Source of the DNA: an uncultured Bacteroidales bacterium
GTDB taxonomy: Bacteria > Bacteroidota > Bacteroidia > Bacteroidales > Bacteroidaceae
Length of the DNA stretch: 64,000 bases
Direction: 5' to 3'
Assembly (NCBI GenBank): GCA_902760345.1
Contig: CACWFY010000019.1
Location: 41,974-105,973 of the forward strand
Part shown: piece by piece, positions 8,631 to 16,921 of the stretch
Layout: every line of letters begins with the position of its first letter
How positions within the stretch are numbered: position 1 is the first letter of the stretch
Notes under the pieces: model-generated
Seen by the model: the letters and a program-made list of their open reading frames with translations, nothing else
What the model was told of the DNA's origin: nothing
Databases searched by the model: none
Translations under genes and position numbers: made by a program

Positions 8631-11450
8631 ATGAGTGACTACATCGAGATAAAGGGAGCGCGCGTTAACAATCTGAAGAATGTTAATGTCAAGATACCCC
8701 GCAACAAATTGGTGGTCATAGCCGGTGTGTCGGGCAGTGGCAAGTCGTCGCTGGCGTTCGACACCCTCTATGCTGAAGGACAGCGCCGCTACGTCGAAAG
8801 CCTGAGCAGCTATGCCCGTCAGTTTCTGGGTCGTATGAACAAGCCCGAGTGCGACTTCATCAAAGGCATCCCACCGGCTATTGCCATCGAACAGCGGGTC
8901 ATCTCGCGCAACCCTCGCTCGACTGTAGGTACCACTACCGAGATCTACGAATACCTGCGTCTGCTGTTTGCCCGCATCGGACGCACCTATTCGCCCATCA
9001 GTGGTCAGGAGGTCTGCAAGCACTCCACCGAAGACATCATCGCCTGCTGCCGACAGTATGCTGCCGGCACCAAGTTTGTCATCATGGCCCCTATCCATTT
9101 GGCGGAAGGACGCACCATGGAGCAGCAACTCAAGCTCTATGTCCAGAACGGCTATGTGCGCATCTTTGCCAACGGCAACATTGTGCGCATCGACGACTTC
9201 CTGGCCGACAATTCTCAATTTTCAATTTTCAATTCTCAATTCTACTTGGTCATCGACCGCCTGTCTGTCGACGATTCAAAAGACAGCATCTCGCGACTCG
9301 TCGACTCTGCCGAGACGGCTTTCTATGAAGGCAACGGCGAACTGCGTCTGATGGTGTTGCCTGCAGGACTGACTTACGACTTCTCTATGCACTTCGAGGC
9401 CGATGGCATGACGTTCGAAGAGCCCTCCGACCAGCTATTTTCGTTCAACTCGCCCGTAGGAGCGTGCCCTGAATGTCAGGGCTTTGGCAAGATTATCGGC
9501 ATCGACGAACATCTGGTCATCCCCAATACCGCGCTGTCGGTCTACGACGGCTGCGTGGTCTGCTGGCACGGCGAGAAGATGGGCATGTGGAAAGAAGAGT
9601 TCTGCCGCCGGGCCGCACAAGACGACTTCCCTATCTTCGAGCCGTACTACAACCTCACGCAGAAGCAGAAAGACCAGCTGTGGCACGGTCTGCCCTCCGA
9701 CAAACACCGCGACAAGCACGACCGCGTCTGCATCGACTCGTTCTTCCAGATGGTTCAGGAGAACCAGTACAAAATCCAGTATCGCGTCATGCTTAGCCGC
9801 TATCGTGGCAAGACGACGTGTCCGAAGTGTCACGGTACGCGACTGAAGAAAGAAGCCAACTATGTCAAGATTGGCGGACGCAGCATCTCCGACCTTGTGC
9901 AGATGCCGATTGTCACGCTGAAGCAGTGGTTCGACCGCCTGGAGCTTACCGAACAGGAACAGCAGATTGGCCGTCGCCTGCTTCTGGAAATCAATTCACG
10001 CCTGCAGTTCCTGTTAGACGTCGGCCTGGGCTACCTCACGCTGAACCGCATGTCCAACACCCTGTCGGGCGGCGAGAGCCAGCGCATTAACCTGACCACC
10101 TCGCTGGGCAGTTCACTCGTGGGCAGTCTCTACATCCTCGACGAGCCCAGTATCGGCCTGCACTCACGCGACACCGACCGGCTCATCAAGGTGCTGAAAC
10201 AGTTGCGCGACATAGGCAATACCGTCGTCATCGTCGAACACGACGAAGAAATCATGCGCTCTGCCGACTATCTCATCGACGTCGGTCCCGACGCCGGACG
10301 CTTGGGTGGCGAAATCGTCTACGAGGGAAAGATGGAAGAAGACACTTCTCGTTTCTCATCGCTCATCTCCCAGTTTCCCAAGAGCCACACCCTGCGTTAC
10401 CTCACTGGCCTCGACCAGATAGACGTTCCCCCAAGCCATCGCCCGTGGAACCGTAAAATAATAGTTCGCGGCGCGCGCATGAACAACCTTAAAGGAGTGA
10501 CGGTGGAGATACCGCTCAACGTGATGACCGTCATTACCGGAGTCAGCGGCAGCGGCAAGTCGTCGCTCGTCAAGGGCATACTCTACCCCGCCCTCAAGCG
10601 CCATCTCGGCGAGGTGTGCGATGCACCGGGCGAATATGAGGGACTGGACGGCGACTATACCGCCATACATCATGTCGAGTTTATCGACCAGAACCCCATC
10701 GGCAAGTCCACCCGTTCTAATCCCGCCACCTATGTCAAGGCCTACGATGCCATTCGCGACCTCTTTGCCGAACAACCGTTAGCCCAGCAGATGGGTTTTT
10801 CGCCTCAGTATTTCTCGTTTAATGCCGACGGCGGACGCTGCGACGAGTGTAAGGGCGCAGGCGTCATCACCGTCGAGATGCAGTTCATGGCCGACCTCGT
10901 ACTCGAGTGCGAAGCCTGCCACGGCCACCGCTTCAAGCGCGACATCCTCGACGTGCGCTTCCACGGCAAGAACATCGACGACGTGCTGAACATGACCATC
11001 TCCGAGGCCATCGACTTCTTCGCCGAGCACGGCCAGAAAGTCATCGTCAGACGACTGCAGCCCCTCGAGGATGTCGGACTGGGCTACATCAAACTGGGCC
11101 AGAACTCATCGACGCTCTCCGGTGGCGAAAACCAGCGCGTAAAACTCGCCTACTTCATCGGACAAGAAAAGCAGGAGCCTACCCTCTTCATCTTCGACGA
11201 GCCTACCACCGGACTGCACTTCCACGACATCGACCGACTGCTCAGAGCCTTCAACGCGCTGATAGAACGCGGACACACCATCCTCATCATCGAGCACAAC
11301 ATGGAAATCATCAAGTGTGCCGACCACATCATCGATATGGGGCCCGACGGCGGCGACCACGGTGGCGAGGTCGTTGTCACAGGAACACCCGAAGAGGTGG
11401 CAGCCTGCGAACGTAGCCTCACGGGAAAATTCCTGAAAGCGAAACTTTAA
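8631..11450 (+). CDS. uvrA: Excinuclease ABC subunit A, UvrA paralogue
   Basis: A 939-residue UvrA-family ATPase for DNA damage recognition in nucleotide excision repair. Two ABC modules are complete: Walker A GVSGSGKSS near residues 33 and 637, and signatures LSGGESQR near 479 and LSGGENQR near 829. The UvrB-interaction region (about 130-245) is present. The C-terminal zinc module is intact (CDECKGAG...CEACHG), but the first zinc module has only CPECQG; the usual upstream CxxC is replaced by a segment containing FSMHFEAD. This points to a second, specialised UvrA-type protein rather than the main copy. A repeat-encoded insert (NSQFSIFNSQF) lies near residues 194-204. It starts right after the araB stop codon, so it may be read from the arabinose operon, although a functional link is not evident. 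Confidence 0.93.
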   Translation: MSDYIEIKGARVNNLKNVNVKIPRNKLVVIAGVSGSGKSSLAFDTLYAEGQRRYVESLSSYARQFLGRMNKPECDFIKGIPPAIAIEQRVISRNPRSTVGTTTEIYEYLRLLFARIGRTYSPISGQEVCKHSTEDIIACCRQYAAGTKFVIMAPIHLAEGRTMEQQLKLYVQNGYVRIFANGNIVRIDDFLADNSQFSIFNSQFYLVIDRLSVDDSKDSISRLVDSAETAFYEGNGELRLMVLPAGLTYDFSMHFEADGMTFEEPSDQLFSFNSPVGACPECQGFGKIIGIDEHLVIPNTALSVYDGCVVCWHGEKMGMWKEEFCRRAAQDDFPIFEPYYNLTQKQKDQLWHGLPSDKHRDKHDRVCIDSFFQMVQENQYKIQYRVMLSRYRGKTTCPKCHGTRLKKEANYVKIGGRSISDLVQMPIVTLKQWFDRLELTEQEQQIGRRLLLEINSRLQFLLDVGLGYLTLNRMSNTLSGGESQRINLTTSLGSSLVGSLYILDEPSIGLHSRDTDRLIKVLKQLRDIGNTVVIVEHDEEIMRSADYLIDVGPDAGRLGGEIVYEGKMEEDTSRFSSLISQFPKSHTLRYLTGLDQIDVPPSHRPWNRKIIVRGARMNNLKGVTVEIPLNVMTVITGVSGSGKSSLVKGILYPALKRHLGEVCDAPGEYEGLDGDYTAIHHVEFIDQNPIGKSTRSNPATYVKAYDAIRDLFAEQPLAQQMGFSPQYFSFNADGGRCDECKGAGVITVEMQFMADLVLECEACHGHRFKRDILDVRFHGKNIDDVLNMTISEAIDFFAEHGQKVIVRRLQPLEDVGLGYIKLGQNSSTLSGGENQRVKLAYFIGQEKQEPTLFIFDEPTTGLHFHDIDRLLRAFNALIERGHTILIIEHNMEIIKCADHIIDMGPDGGDHGGEVVVTGTPEEVAACERSLTGKFLKAKL

Positions 11451-11460
11451 GGCTAAAACA

Positions 11461-11492
11461 TTTGGAGGTTACAAAAAAAAGTATTACCTTTG
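11461..11492 (+). promoter_or_regulatory. Promoter of tRNA-Thr
   Basis: TTTG (11461-11464), a 20-bp spacer and TACCTTTG (11485-11492) match the Bacteroidetes promoter consensus exactly. It lies 40 bp upstream of tRNA-Thr and has the same boxes and spacing as the promoter at 11828. Confidence 0.88.
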
Positions 11493-11531
11493 CACTCGCT
11501 TTCGAAAAAAGCAAGCGATCATTGAAAGACT

Positions 11532-11604
<73 letters not shown>

Positions 11605-11616
11605 CACTTTCCAAAC

Positions 11617-11652
11617 AAAAAGAGTCAGGATACAACCATTCTGGCTCTTTTT
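11617..11652 (+). terminator. Terminator-like hairpin between tRNA-Thr and tRNA-Gly
   Basis: AAAAAGAGTCAG (11617-11628) pairs with CTGGCTCTTTTT (11641-11652) with one G-T pair and ends in T. It may end the tRNA-Thr transcript; no promoter with good boxes was seen between it and tRNA-Gly, so some read-through is likely. Confidence 0.65.
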
Positions 11653-11684
11653 CTTTCCCGATTCTTCGGGCATACCGAAGCTAA

Positions 11685-11757
11685 GCGGAATTAGCTCAGT
11701 TGGTAGAGCATTGGCTTCCCAAGCCGAGGGTCGCGGGTTCGAGTCCCGTATTCCGCT
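11685..11757 (+). tRNA. tRNA-Gly (anticodon CCC)
   Basis: Acceptor GCGGAAT pairs with ATTCCGC. The anticodon loop is TTCCCAA with anticodon CCC, and the T arm has the GGGTTCGAGTCCC form. CCA is not encoded. Confidence 0.95.
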
Positions 11758-11827
11758 CCTCTACTCCCCTGAAAACAGGGCGGGAACGAGAAAAAACAGC
11801 AAGAAAGTGAAAAAAGTCACGCAAAAA

Positions 11828-11859
11828 TTTGCAGGGTTCCAAAAATAGTAGTACCTTTG
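11828..11859 (+). promoter_or_regulatory. Promoter of the tRNA-Ser/tRNA-Glu unit
   Basis: TTTG (11828-11831), 20 bp and TACCTTTG (11852-11859) form a full consensus promoter 51 bp upstream of tRNA-Ser. Confidence 0.87.
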
Positions 11860-11910
11860 CACCCGCAATCAAGGAGATAACCCCACGGTTTCTGACTCCA
11901 GGGTCCTTTT

Positions 11911-11997
11911 GGAAGGATGGGTGAGTGGCTGAAACCAGCAGTTTGCTAAACTGCCGTACGGGTTCCCGTACCGGGGGTTCGAATCCCCCTCCTTCCG
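11911..11997 (+). tRNA. tRNA-Ser (anticodon GCT)
   Basis: A class II tRNA of 87 bases with a long variable arm. Acceptor GGAAGGA pairs with TCCTTCC, and the anticodon stem GCAGT/ACTGC encloses TTGCTAA with anticodon GCT. CCA is not encoded. Confidence 0.95.
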
Positions 11998-12001
11998 CAC
12001 C

Positions 12002-12043
12002 GCGACTCGGACATTCAAATTCATTTGATGTCTCTCGCTGCTC
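12002..12043 (+). repeat. Variable-core hairpin element, copy A
   Basis: The constant flanks GCGACTCGG and CTCTCGCTGCTCGG enclose a palindromic core built around CAAATTCATTTG. It fills the spacer between tRNA-Ser and tRNA-Glu. The same flanks with other cores occur at 20794-20839 and 38788-38849. Confidence 0.7.
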
Positions 12044-12115
12044 GGTCGATTCATCTAATGGTTAGGATACAAGATTCTCAATCTTGGCATAGGGGTTCGA
12101 TTCCCCTATCGACTA
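12044..12115 (+). tRNA. tRNA-Glu (anticodon CTC)
   Basis: The anticodon stem CAAGA/TCTTG encloses TTCTCAA with anticodon CTC, and the T arm reads AGGGGTTCGATTCCCCT. The acceptor stem closes with a terminal G-T pair. A CCA follows at 12116-12118 and may be encoded. Confidence 0.93.
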
Positions 12116-12117
12116 CC

Positions 12118-12144
12118 AAAGCGCTGATTCTCAGCGCTTTTTTG
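12118..12144 (+). terminator. Rho-independent terminator of the tRNA unit
   Basis: AAAGCGCTGA pairs with TCAGCGCTTT across a three-base loop and continues into a run of T. It lies directly after tRNA-Glu. Confidence 0.92.
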
Positions 12145-12164
12145 TTATCATTCCAAATCAGTTT

Positions 12165-12355
12165 TCGCATGCTAAAAACATAGCATTCACAGCGTCAAAA
12201 CATAGTTATCACCTCGTCAATCCTATGCTTTCACATTGTGAAAACGTAACTTTGTGGTCGTCTATGTGGCACTTTGTGGTCGTCTATGTGGCACTTTGTG
12301 GCCGTCTATATGGCACATGCTGACCTTCTATGTGGCACATGCTGATTGATCAAAC
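12165..12355 (+). repeat. Repeat block: palindromic words followed by a 22-bp tandem repeat
   Basis: From about 12165 to 12249 there are short related words (variants of AAACATAG, CAATCCTATG and TTTCACATTGTGAAA). From about 12250 to 12355 a 22-bp unit beginning ACTTTGTGGTCGTCTATG is repeated about 4.5 times, with divergence in the last copies (ACATGCTGACC...). The words also occur, in the opposite orientation, at 44935-45045. No ORF is visible in this block. Confidence 0.7.
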
Positions 12356-12449
12356 GGCATCTCCATGTTGCTCTTGACGCTTCTATCGCAAAAAGACCTA
12401 ACACTTACCTAAATCGCAGGAAAAGCCTTTGTAGAAAGGGAATACAGAA

Positions 12450-12486
12450 AGGTAACTCTCTAAAAAGACTTACCTGAGAGTTACCT
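12450..12486. repeat. Inverted repeat within a run of TTACCT words
   Basis: AGGTAACTCTC (12450-12460) and GAGAGTTACCT (12476-12486) are a perfect 11-bp inverted repeat. The surrounding 12405-12500 also has CTTACCTAA, CTTACCTGA and CCTACCTAA, so TTACCT-like words are repeated upstream of the VapE-like gene. It could be an operator region; no function is known. Confidence 0.5.
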
Positions 12487-12552
12487 GACACCTACCTAAG
12501 CAGTCGAATATGCCTGTTAACATTTTTTAGTGCAACTGTCTGGGGGAAAATC

Positions 12553-12583
12553 TTGGAATCCGGCAAAAAATTTTGTATCTTTG
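12553..12583 (+). promoter_or_regulatory. Promoter of the VapE-like gene
   Basis: TTG (12553-12555), 20 bp and TATCTTTG (12576-12583) fit the consensus, about 100 bp before the ATG at 12681. This supports a separate transcription unit and a start at 12681 rather than loss of a longer 5' end. Confidence 0.72.
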
Positions 12584-12680
12584 CATAGTGAAAAAAGAGG
12601 AGGAAAAAGGATGACGAAAAACACGCCTTAAGCCGAATCGTTTAACTGTATCTATTAACCATTTTAAAAATTTTAGTACC

Positions 12681-13893
12681 ATGAACAAAGTGGGAATGCT
12701 CGCAGTAGAGCTGTTCCTGAGTGACAATTACAGTTTCCGTCGCAACGTGCTGAACGGTAAGCTGGAGTTTGCTGTCAGGTCTGCCGACGGACAGCTGGGT
12801 GACTATCGCGTATTGACGCAAGAGGCGCTGAACAGCATCGTGCTGCGAGCCAAGCGCGAGGAGATCAGCGAGGGCAATCCGAAGACGGAGATCCAGGAGT
12901 ATGTCAACTCTGAGGAAGTAGCCGTCTTCAACCCCATCGGCGACTATCTCAGCAGTCTGCCCGCATGGGACGGACAGAACCATGTGGCGCGTCTCTTCAG
13001 CCGACTGCCAGGCGTGAGTAGCGAACAGCTCGCGTACCTTAGTATATGGTTGCGCTCGACGGTAGCCCACTGGTTGCAGATGGACACGCTGCACGGCAAC
13101 GAGGTGGTGCCGACGCTGATTGGCCCGCAGGGTTGCGGCAAGACGACGTTCCTTCGCCGACTGCTGCCCCAGCATCTGCGCGAGTACTATCTGGACCACT
13201 TGAACCTGTCGAACAAGTTCGACAAGGAGATGGCGCTGACGAACAATCTGCTGGTCAACCTCGACGAGCTCGACGCCATCCGTCCCAGCCAGCATGCGGA
13301 ACCTCGACGAGCTCGATGCCATCCGTCCCAGCCAGCATGCGGCACTGAAGCAGACGCTGTCGAAGTCGAAGGTCAACGGACGCCCCATCTATGGTTGTTC
13401 GCAGCAGGACCGCCCACGCTTCGCCTCGTTTGTGGCGACGACCAACAACCCCCATCCGCTGACGGACGCCACGGGTTCGCGTCGCTACATCTGCCTGACC
13501 ATTCTTGAGGGACGGTTCATCGACAATTCTGGCAACATCGACTACGACCAGCTGTATGCCCAGGTGTTGCACGAACTGCGTGAGCTGGAGGCTCCCTACT
13601 GGTTCAACAACGACGAGGTGGCCCGCATCCAGCAGCTGAACCAAGGGTTCATGGAGCAGAAGGATATGACCGAGATGATTACAGCTTGTTTCCGTAAGCC
13701 GAAGGAAGGCGAGAAGGTAGAGAGCATGAACAGCATACAGATGCTAGAAATCATCGCGAAGCAGTATCCAAATGTAAAGGTAAGCCACAGCACCCGCATC
13801 CATCTGGGTCAGGCCATGAAGGAACTCAACTACACGCATACTGAGCGTGGTCACGTAGCCTATTACAAGGTCGTCCCGCTGTATGCGGCATGA
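12681..13893 (+). pseudogene. VapE/VirE-like P-loop ATPase gene, frameshifted by a 43-bp duplication
   Basis: Two reading frames together encode a virulence-associated-E-type P-loop protein of about 390 residues, a family related to primase/helicase ATPases of mobile elements. Frame one (from 12681) has Walker A GPQGCGKTTF near residue 148 and reaches the Walker B region LVNLDELDAI. There a 43-bp segment (13257-13299) is repeated at 13300-13342 with one base difference, shifting the frame by one. The correct continuation (KQTLSKSKVNGRPIYG... to 13893) lies in the next frame. Without the duplication one ORF would be restored. Either the gene is inactivated in this strain or the duplication is an assembly error. 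Intact relatives often sit near HU-like and amidase genes; none is seen here. Confidence 0.8.
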
Positions 13894-13919
13894 GGTCTAG
13901 TAGCTGAAAAGGGACCTGT

Positions 13920-13948
13920 GAGGGAGGTGGTGCGCAACCACCTCCCTC
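13920..13948 (+). terminator. Perfect 12-bp hairpin after the VapE-like gene
   Basis: GAGGGAGGTGGT (13920-13931) pairs with ACCACCTCCCTC (13937-13948) over the loop GCGCA. No long T run follows, so it may be a weak terminator. GAGGGAGGTGG recurs near 13986. Confidence 0.55.
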
Positions 13949-14003
13949 TTCATAATCCCTTTATACATCGGCCTTTGAGACCTACTGAGGGAGGTGGGGA
14001 GGT

Positions 14004-15077
14004 TCAGACCACGATGCTCCGTGCCTTGTCAATGATTCGCCTGACAGTATCACAGATATTCCTTTGGGCCACCTCTTTACGCATGGCTTCTTCGAGGGAG
14101 ATGCCTTCTGGATTGATTTCGTCAACATGAGCAAAACCCGCATTTAAAAGTTCCTGTTTGTCACTGATTCGACCTGCTATCAAACATACGGGCACATTGC
14201 CTGATTGCTTCAGGATTCCCATGGGAAGCTTGCCCATCAGGGTCTGACGGTCAGCAGAGCCTTCACCAGTGATTACGAGGTCGGCATCATTGACTATCTC
14301 ATGGAACTTGATGGCTTCAAGCAGCAGTTCTATGCCAGGCTTGCAGTCAGCATTCATATATTGCAGGAAAGCATATCCCAAACCTCCAGCAGCTCCTGCT
14401 CCCTCCTGTTCAGAGCGGTCGTAGCCGAAATGCCTAGCAGAAACATCTGCAAACTTCCTTGCCCGTTCATCCAATTGCCGAATCATATCTGGAGTAGCAC
14501 CTTTCTGATAAGCAAAGACGTGTGCAGCTCCATTCTCGCCACAGAGTGGATTCTTGACATCGGATGCTATTGTGAAACGGACATGCTTCAATGCCTCAAC
14601 ATCATCCCATGTTCCGTGTTTCGAGAAACTGTCGATGAGTGCCCGAAGCATCCCGATACCAGCATCACTTGTTGCACTGCCACCAAGTCCCACGATGATA
14701 TGCTCTGCGCCTTTTCTGACTGCATCAGCCACTAGCTGGCCCGTACCGTAACTGGTAGCCACCATCGGATTCCGTTCTTCACTAGCAAGCAGCGTCAGCC
14801 CACTGGCTTGAGCAATTTCTATCAAAGCCAACTTATCATGTAGCAGATATTGGGCAGAGACAGGTCGCATCAAAGGATCTCGTACCGTTATTTCTATCAG
14901 CTCACCACCGATAGCCGCATGGAAGGCCTCCAAAAAGCCTTCGCCACCATCGCTGACAGGCACTTGCGCAACTTCTCCATCAGGGAATTTGCACTTGATA
15001 CCCTCTGTTGCTGCCTGATTTGCCTCTTTTGAGGTCAGGCACCCCTTGAATGAATCTATTGCGACAACTATTTTCAT
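14004..15077 (-). CDS. glxK: Glycerate kinase
   Basis: The 357-residue protein is a type 1 glycerate kinase that phosphorylates D-glycerate with ATP, feeding glycerate into lower glycolysis. It begins MKIVVAIDSFKGCLTSKEA and has PVSDGGEGFLEAF near residue 40 and the glycine-rich GLGGSATSDAGIGML near residue 130, all typical. The length is close to the family norm of about 375. It appears to be a single-gene unit; a TATCTTTG -7 box lies on the minus strand at 15122-15129 but the -33 box is weak. The downstream neighbour is the broken VapE-like gene on the other strand. Confidence 0.94.
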   Translation of the reverse strand: MKIVVAIDSFKGCLTSKEANQAATEGIKCKFPDGEVAQVPVSDGGEGFLEAFHAAIGGELIEITVRDPLMRPVSAQYLLHDKLALIEIAQASGLTLLASEERNPMVATSYGTGQLVADAVRKGAEHIIVGLGGSATSDAGIGMLRALIDSFSKHGTWDDVEALKHVRFTIASDVKNPLCGENGAAHVFAYQKGATPDMIRQLDERARKFADVSARHFGYDRSEQEGAGAAGGLGYAFLQYMNADCKPGIELLLEAIKFHEIVNDADLVITGEGSADRQTLMGKLPMGILKQSGNVPVCLIAGRISDKQELLNAGFAHVDEINPEGISLEEAMRKEVAQRNICDTVRRIIDKARSIVV

Positions 15078-15210
15078 CTTTCAAAAGATTACCTACCATT
15101 TTATTGCAATCTTAGATGGTGCAAAGATAAGTTATTTTTCTGACTAGACACCAGAAATAACGTAAAAATTGGAAATATAGTTAATCTCTTTCATATATTT
15201 ATCGATTGGT

Positions 15211-15342
15211 TTACTCTGCCTTTCCGCCAAACTCGTTATACGATATGTTCTCTGGCTTCCACTTGTCCTTCGGTGTGGGACTTTCAGCCGGATGGCCAAT
15301 GACAATGATGCAAATGAGGATATATACTATCGTCTGTATCAT
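15211..15342 (-). pseudogene. Nitroreductase C-terminal remnant
   Basis: The minus strand of this 333-bp gap between glxK and the exporter encodes 43 residues ending in VIGHPAESPTPKDKW, KPENISY and NEFGGKAE before TAA. That is the typical end of an FMN nitroreductase family protein. The rest of the gene, including the FMN-binding N-terminus, is absent: beyond the possible Met at 15342 the frame meets a stop. It is read as the tail of a deleted gene. The plus-strand frame that opens at 15292 overlaps it and is not the start of the next gene. Confidence 0.72.
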
Positions 15343-15360
15343 ATTTTAATTGCAAAGATA

Positions 15361-15390
15361 TTGATATTCGGTGGATTTTCATTACTTTTG
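15361..15390 (+). promoter_or_regulatory. Promoter of the TauE-like exporter gene
   Basis: TTG (15361-15363), 19 bp and TACTTTTG (15383-15390) match the consensus. It places transcription start near 15397 and thus decides the start codon at 15412. Confidence 0.75.
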
Positions 15391-15411
15391 CACCCAAATT
15401 TAAGATTGTTT

Positions 15412-16152
15412 ATGATGAGTAGTATCGTGATAGCCATATTCTTACTGAGCATCGGAGCCAGTTTCGTGCAGCGCACAACGGGCTTCGGCTTTGGCATTTT
15501 TATTATGACGATGCTGCCATTCTGGGTGCCTACTTATGGCGAGGCCACGACTCTTTCCGGTCTGTTGGCCATCACCACTTCAGCTGTCATTGTGTGGCGA
15601 CTGAGGGAATATGTCACTTGGAAACGGCTATGGCCGATACTGCTGACTTTTGTTGTTGTCTCAACGATAGCGATTTTTGCTCTGACGCGCATTGAAGATT
15701 ACATCTTGAGGCAAATCCTTGGCGTAGCACTCATTCTGATTAGTATTTATTTCGCTTTATTCAGCCAAAAGATCAAGTTGCCGACAACCAAGAAAGTTCA
15801 GGTAGGTGCTGGAACACTCAGCGGACTGATGGGAGGTTTCTTCGGCATGCAAGGCCCGCCAGCCGTGCTTTACTTCATCCAGTCGGAGCCGACCAAGGAG
15901 CACTATATGGCAATGGCACAGACCTATTTCCTGATTGGCAACGTGATGATGACCATCGTCAGAGCCTATAATGGTTTTCTGACTACAACCGTACTGACGG
16001 ATTATTGTTTCGGACTGGGCGGGGTTATTATCGGCACCAGTTTGGGAGCCTATGTGTTCAAGCACATCCCCAACCGCATCTTCCGCTACATTGTCTATGC
16101 CTATATCGCTGTGAGTGGCGTTATCATATTGTTATCGTCGTGCCACAGCTGA
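15412..16152 (+). CDS. TauE/SafE-family membrane exporter
   Basis: A 246-residue inner-membrane protein of the TauE/SafE (sulfite exporter-like, DUF81) family, with about eight hydrophobic helices in two related halves. The conserved FGFGIFIMTMLP in the first half and GGFFGMQGPP in the second are typical. Substrates in this family are sulfur-containing anions or organic acids and cannot be told from the sequence. The frame is open back to 15292, but a consensus promoter at 15361-15390 and overlap with a nitroreductase remnant make ATG 15412 (MMSSIVIAIFLLS) the likely start. Its last 29 bp overlap the end of the convergent MBL gene. Confidence 0.88.
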   Translation: MMSSIVIAIFLLSIGASFVQRTTGFGFGIFIMTMLPFWVPTYGEATTLSGLLAITTSAVIVWRLREYVTWKRLWPILLTFVVVSTIAIFALTRIEDYILRQILGVALILISIYFALFSQKIKLPTTKKVQVGAGTLSGLMGGFFGMQGPPAVLYFIQSEPTKEHYMAMAQTYFLIGNVMMTIVRAYNGFLTTTVLTDYCFGLGGVIIGTSLGAYVFKHIPNRIFRYIVYAYIAVSGVIILLSSCHS

Positions 16153-16918
16153 ATGCATGAAGCTGTTCACCCATCACAGCCTTTAGTATAGCAAACACCT
16201 TATCACCCGTACAATGGCTGGTGTAGAACTGTGTTTCGGGATATTTGGCTTTCAGCCTTTGAACCAGAGCCGTCAGCTCTTCTTCCGTTTGCAGACCATC
16301 GAGTAAGTGAAAACCTCCGACAATGGTATGAACTGGCCAAGGACAAGCCGCCAGGATATTCTCCAGACCGCTATGGGCACAGCCTGTAAACAACAGACCA
16401 TCGACATATAGAGCCAGCTCATGACGGAAATCGTCGTGGATAAAATCGCCATTGGCATCCTGCACATAAAGATTCACATTTCCTTTAGGCATCGGATGGT
16501 TCTGAGGGATATGGGCTATTACATGGATATCCTCTGCTATTGCACAGGTCTGATTGATCAAGACGAGTCTGCTATCGTCAATCTTGGGCCACTCCGCAGT
16601 AATACTATGGAGATTCCCTCGCTTTGAAAAGAACTTACCATTGACGGCATCAGGTGAAACGACAACTTTAGACTGTCGATTACGTGCAATAAAATACTTT
16701 AGCCCTCCTGCATGGTCGCTGTGGCCATGTGAGATGAATACATAATCCACCGTACTGAGGTCAAGACCCATCTTCTCGGCATTTCGGATAAACACATCAC
16801 TTGCCCCTGTATCAAGCAGGATGCGATGTTTCTCAGTCTCTAGCAGGATAGACAAGCCATGCTCTGTTTCGAGCTGCTCATTATTCGTGCGATTATCTGA
16901 TAGTACCGTCCACTTCAT
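16124..16918 (-). CDS. MBL-fold metallo-hydrolase
   Basis: A 264-residue metallo-beta-lactamase-superfamily protein without a signal peptide, so probably cytoplasmic. The metal motif HGHSDH is at residues 64-69 and is followed by AGG; LLDTGAS at 34-40 is the usual preceding strand, and GCAHSG and GGFHLLDG supply later ligands. Its closest named relatives by pattern are the dihydropterin phosphate synthase-like MBL proteins, but the substrate in Bacteroidales is unknown. Its 3' end overlaps the convergent exporter gene by 29 bp. The stop of a broken flavoprotein gene lies 3 bp upstream of its ATG, suggesting the two were once cotranscribed. Confidence 0.88.
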   Translation of the reverse strand: MKWTVLSDNRTNNEQLETEHGLSILLETEKHRILLDTGASDVFIRNAEKMGLDLSTVDYVFISHGHSDHAGGLKYFIARNRQSKVVVSPDAVNGKFFSKRGNLHSITAEWPKIDDSRLVLINQTCAIAEDIHVIAHIPQNHPMPKGNVNLYVQDANGDFIHDDFRHELALYVDGLLFTGCAHSGLENILAACPWPVHTIVGGFHLLDGLQTEEELTALVQRLKAKYPETQFYTSHCTGDKVFAILKAVMGEQLHAFSCGTTITI

Positions 16919-16921
16919 TTA

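Noticed and set aside
12250-12355. CRISPR array
   Set aside because: The 22-bp units are directly adjacent without unique spacers, and there are no cas genes.
15292-15411. Longer N-terminus of the TauE-like exporter
   Set aside because: The extra codons lie upstream of a consensus promoter at 15361-15390 and overlap a minus-strand nitroreductase tail.
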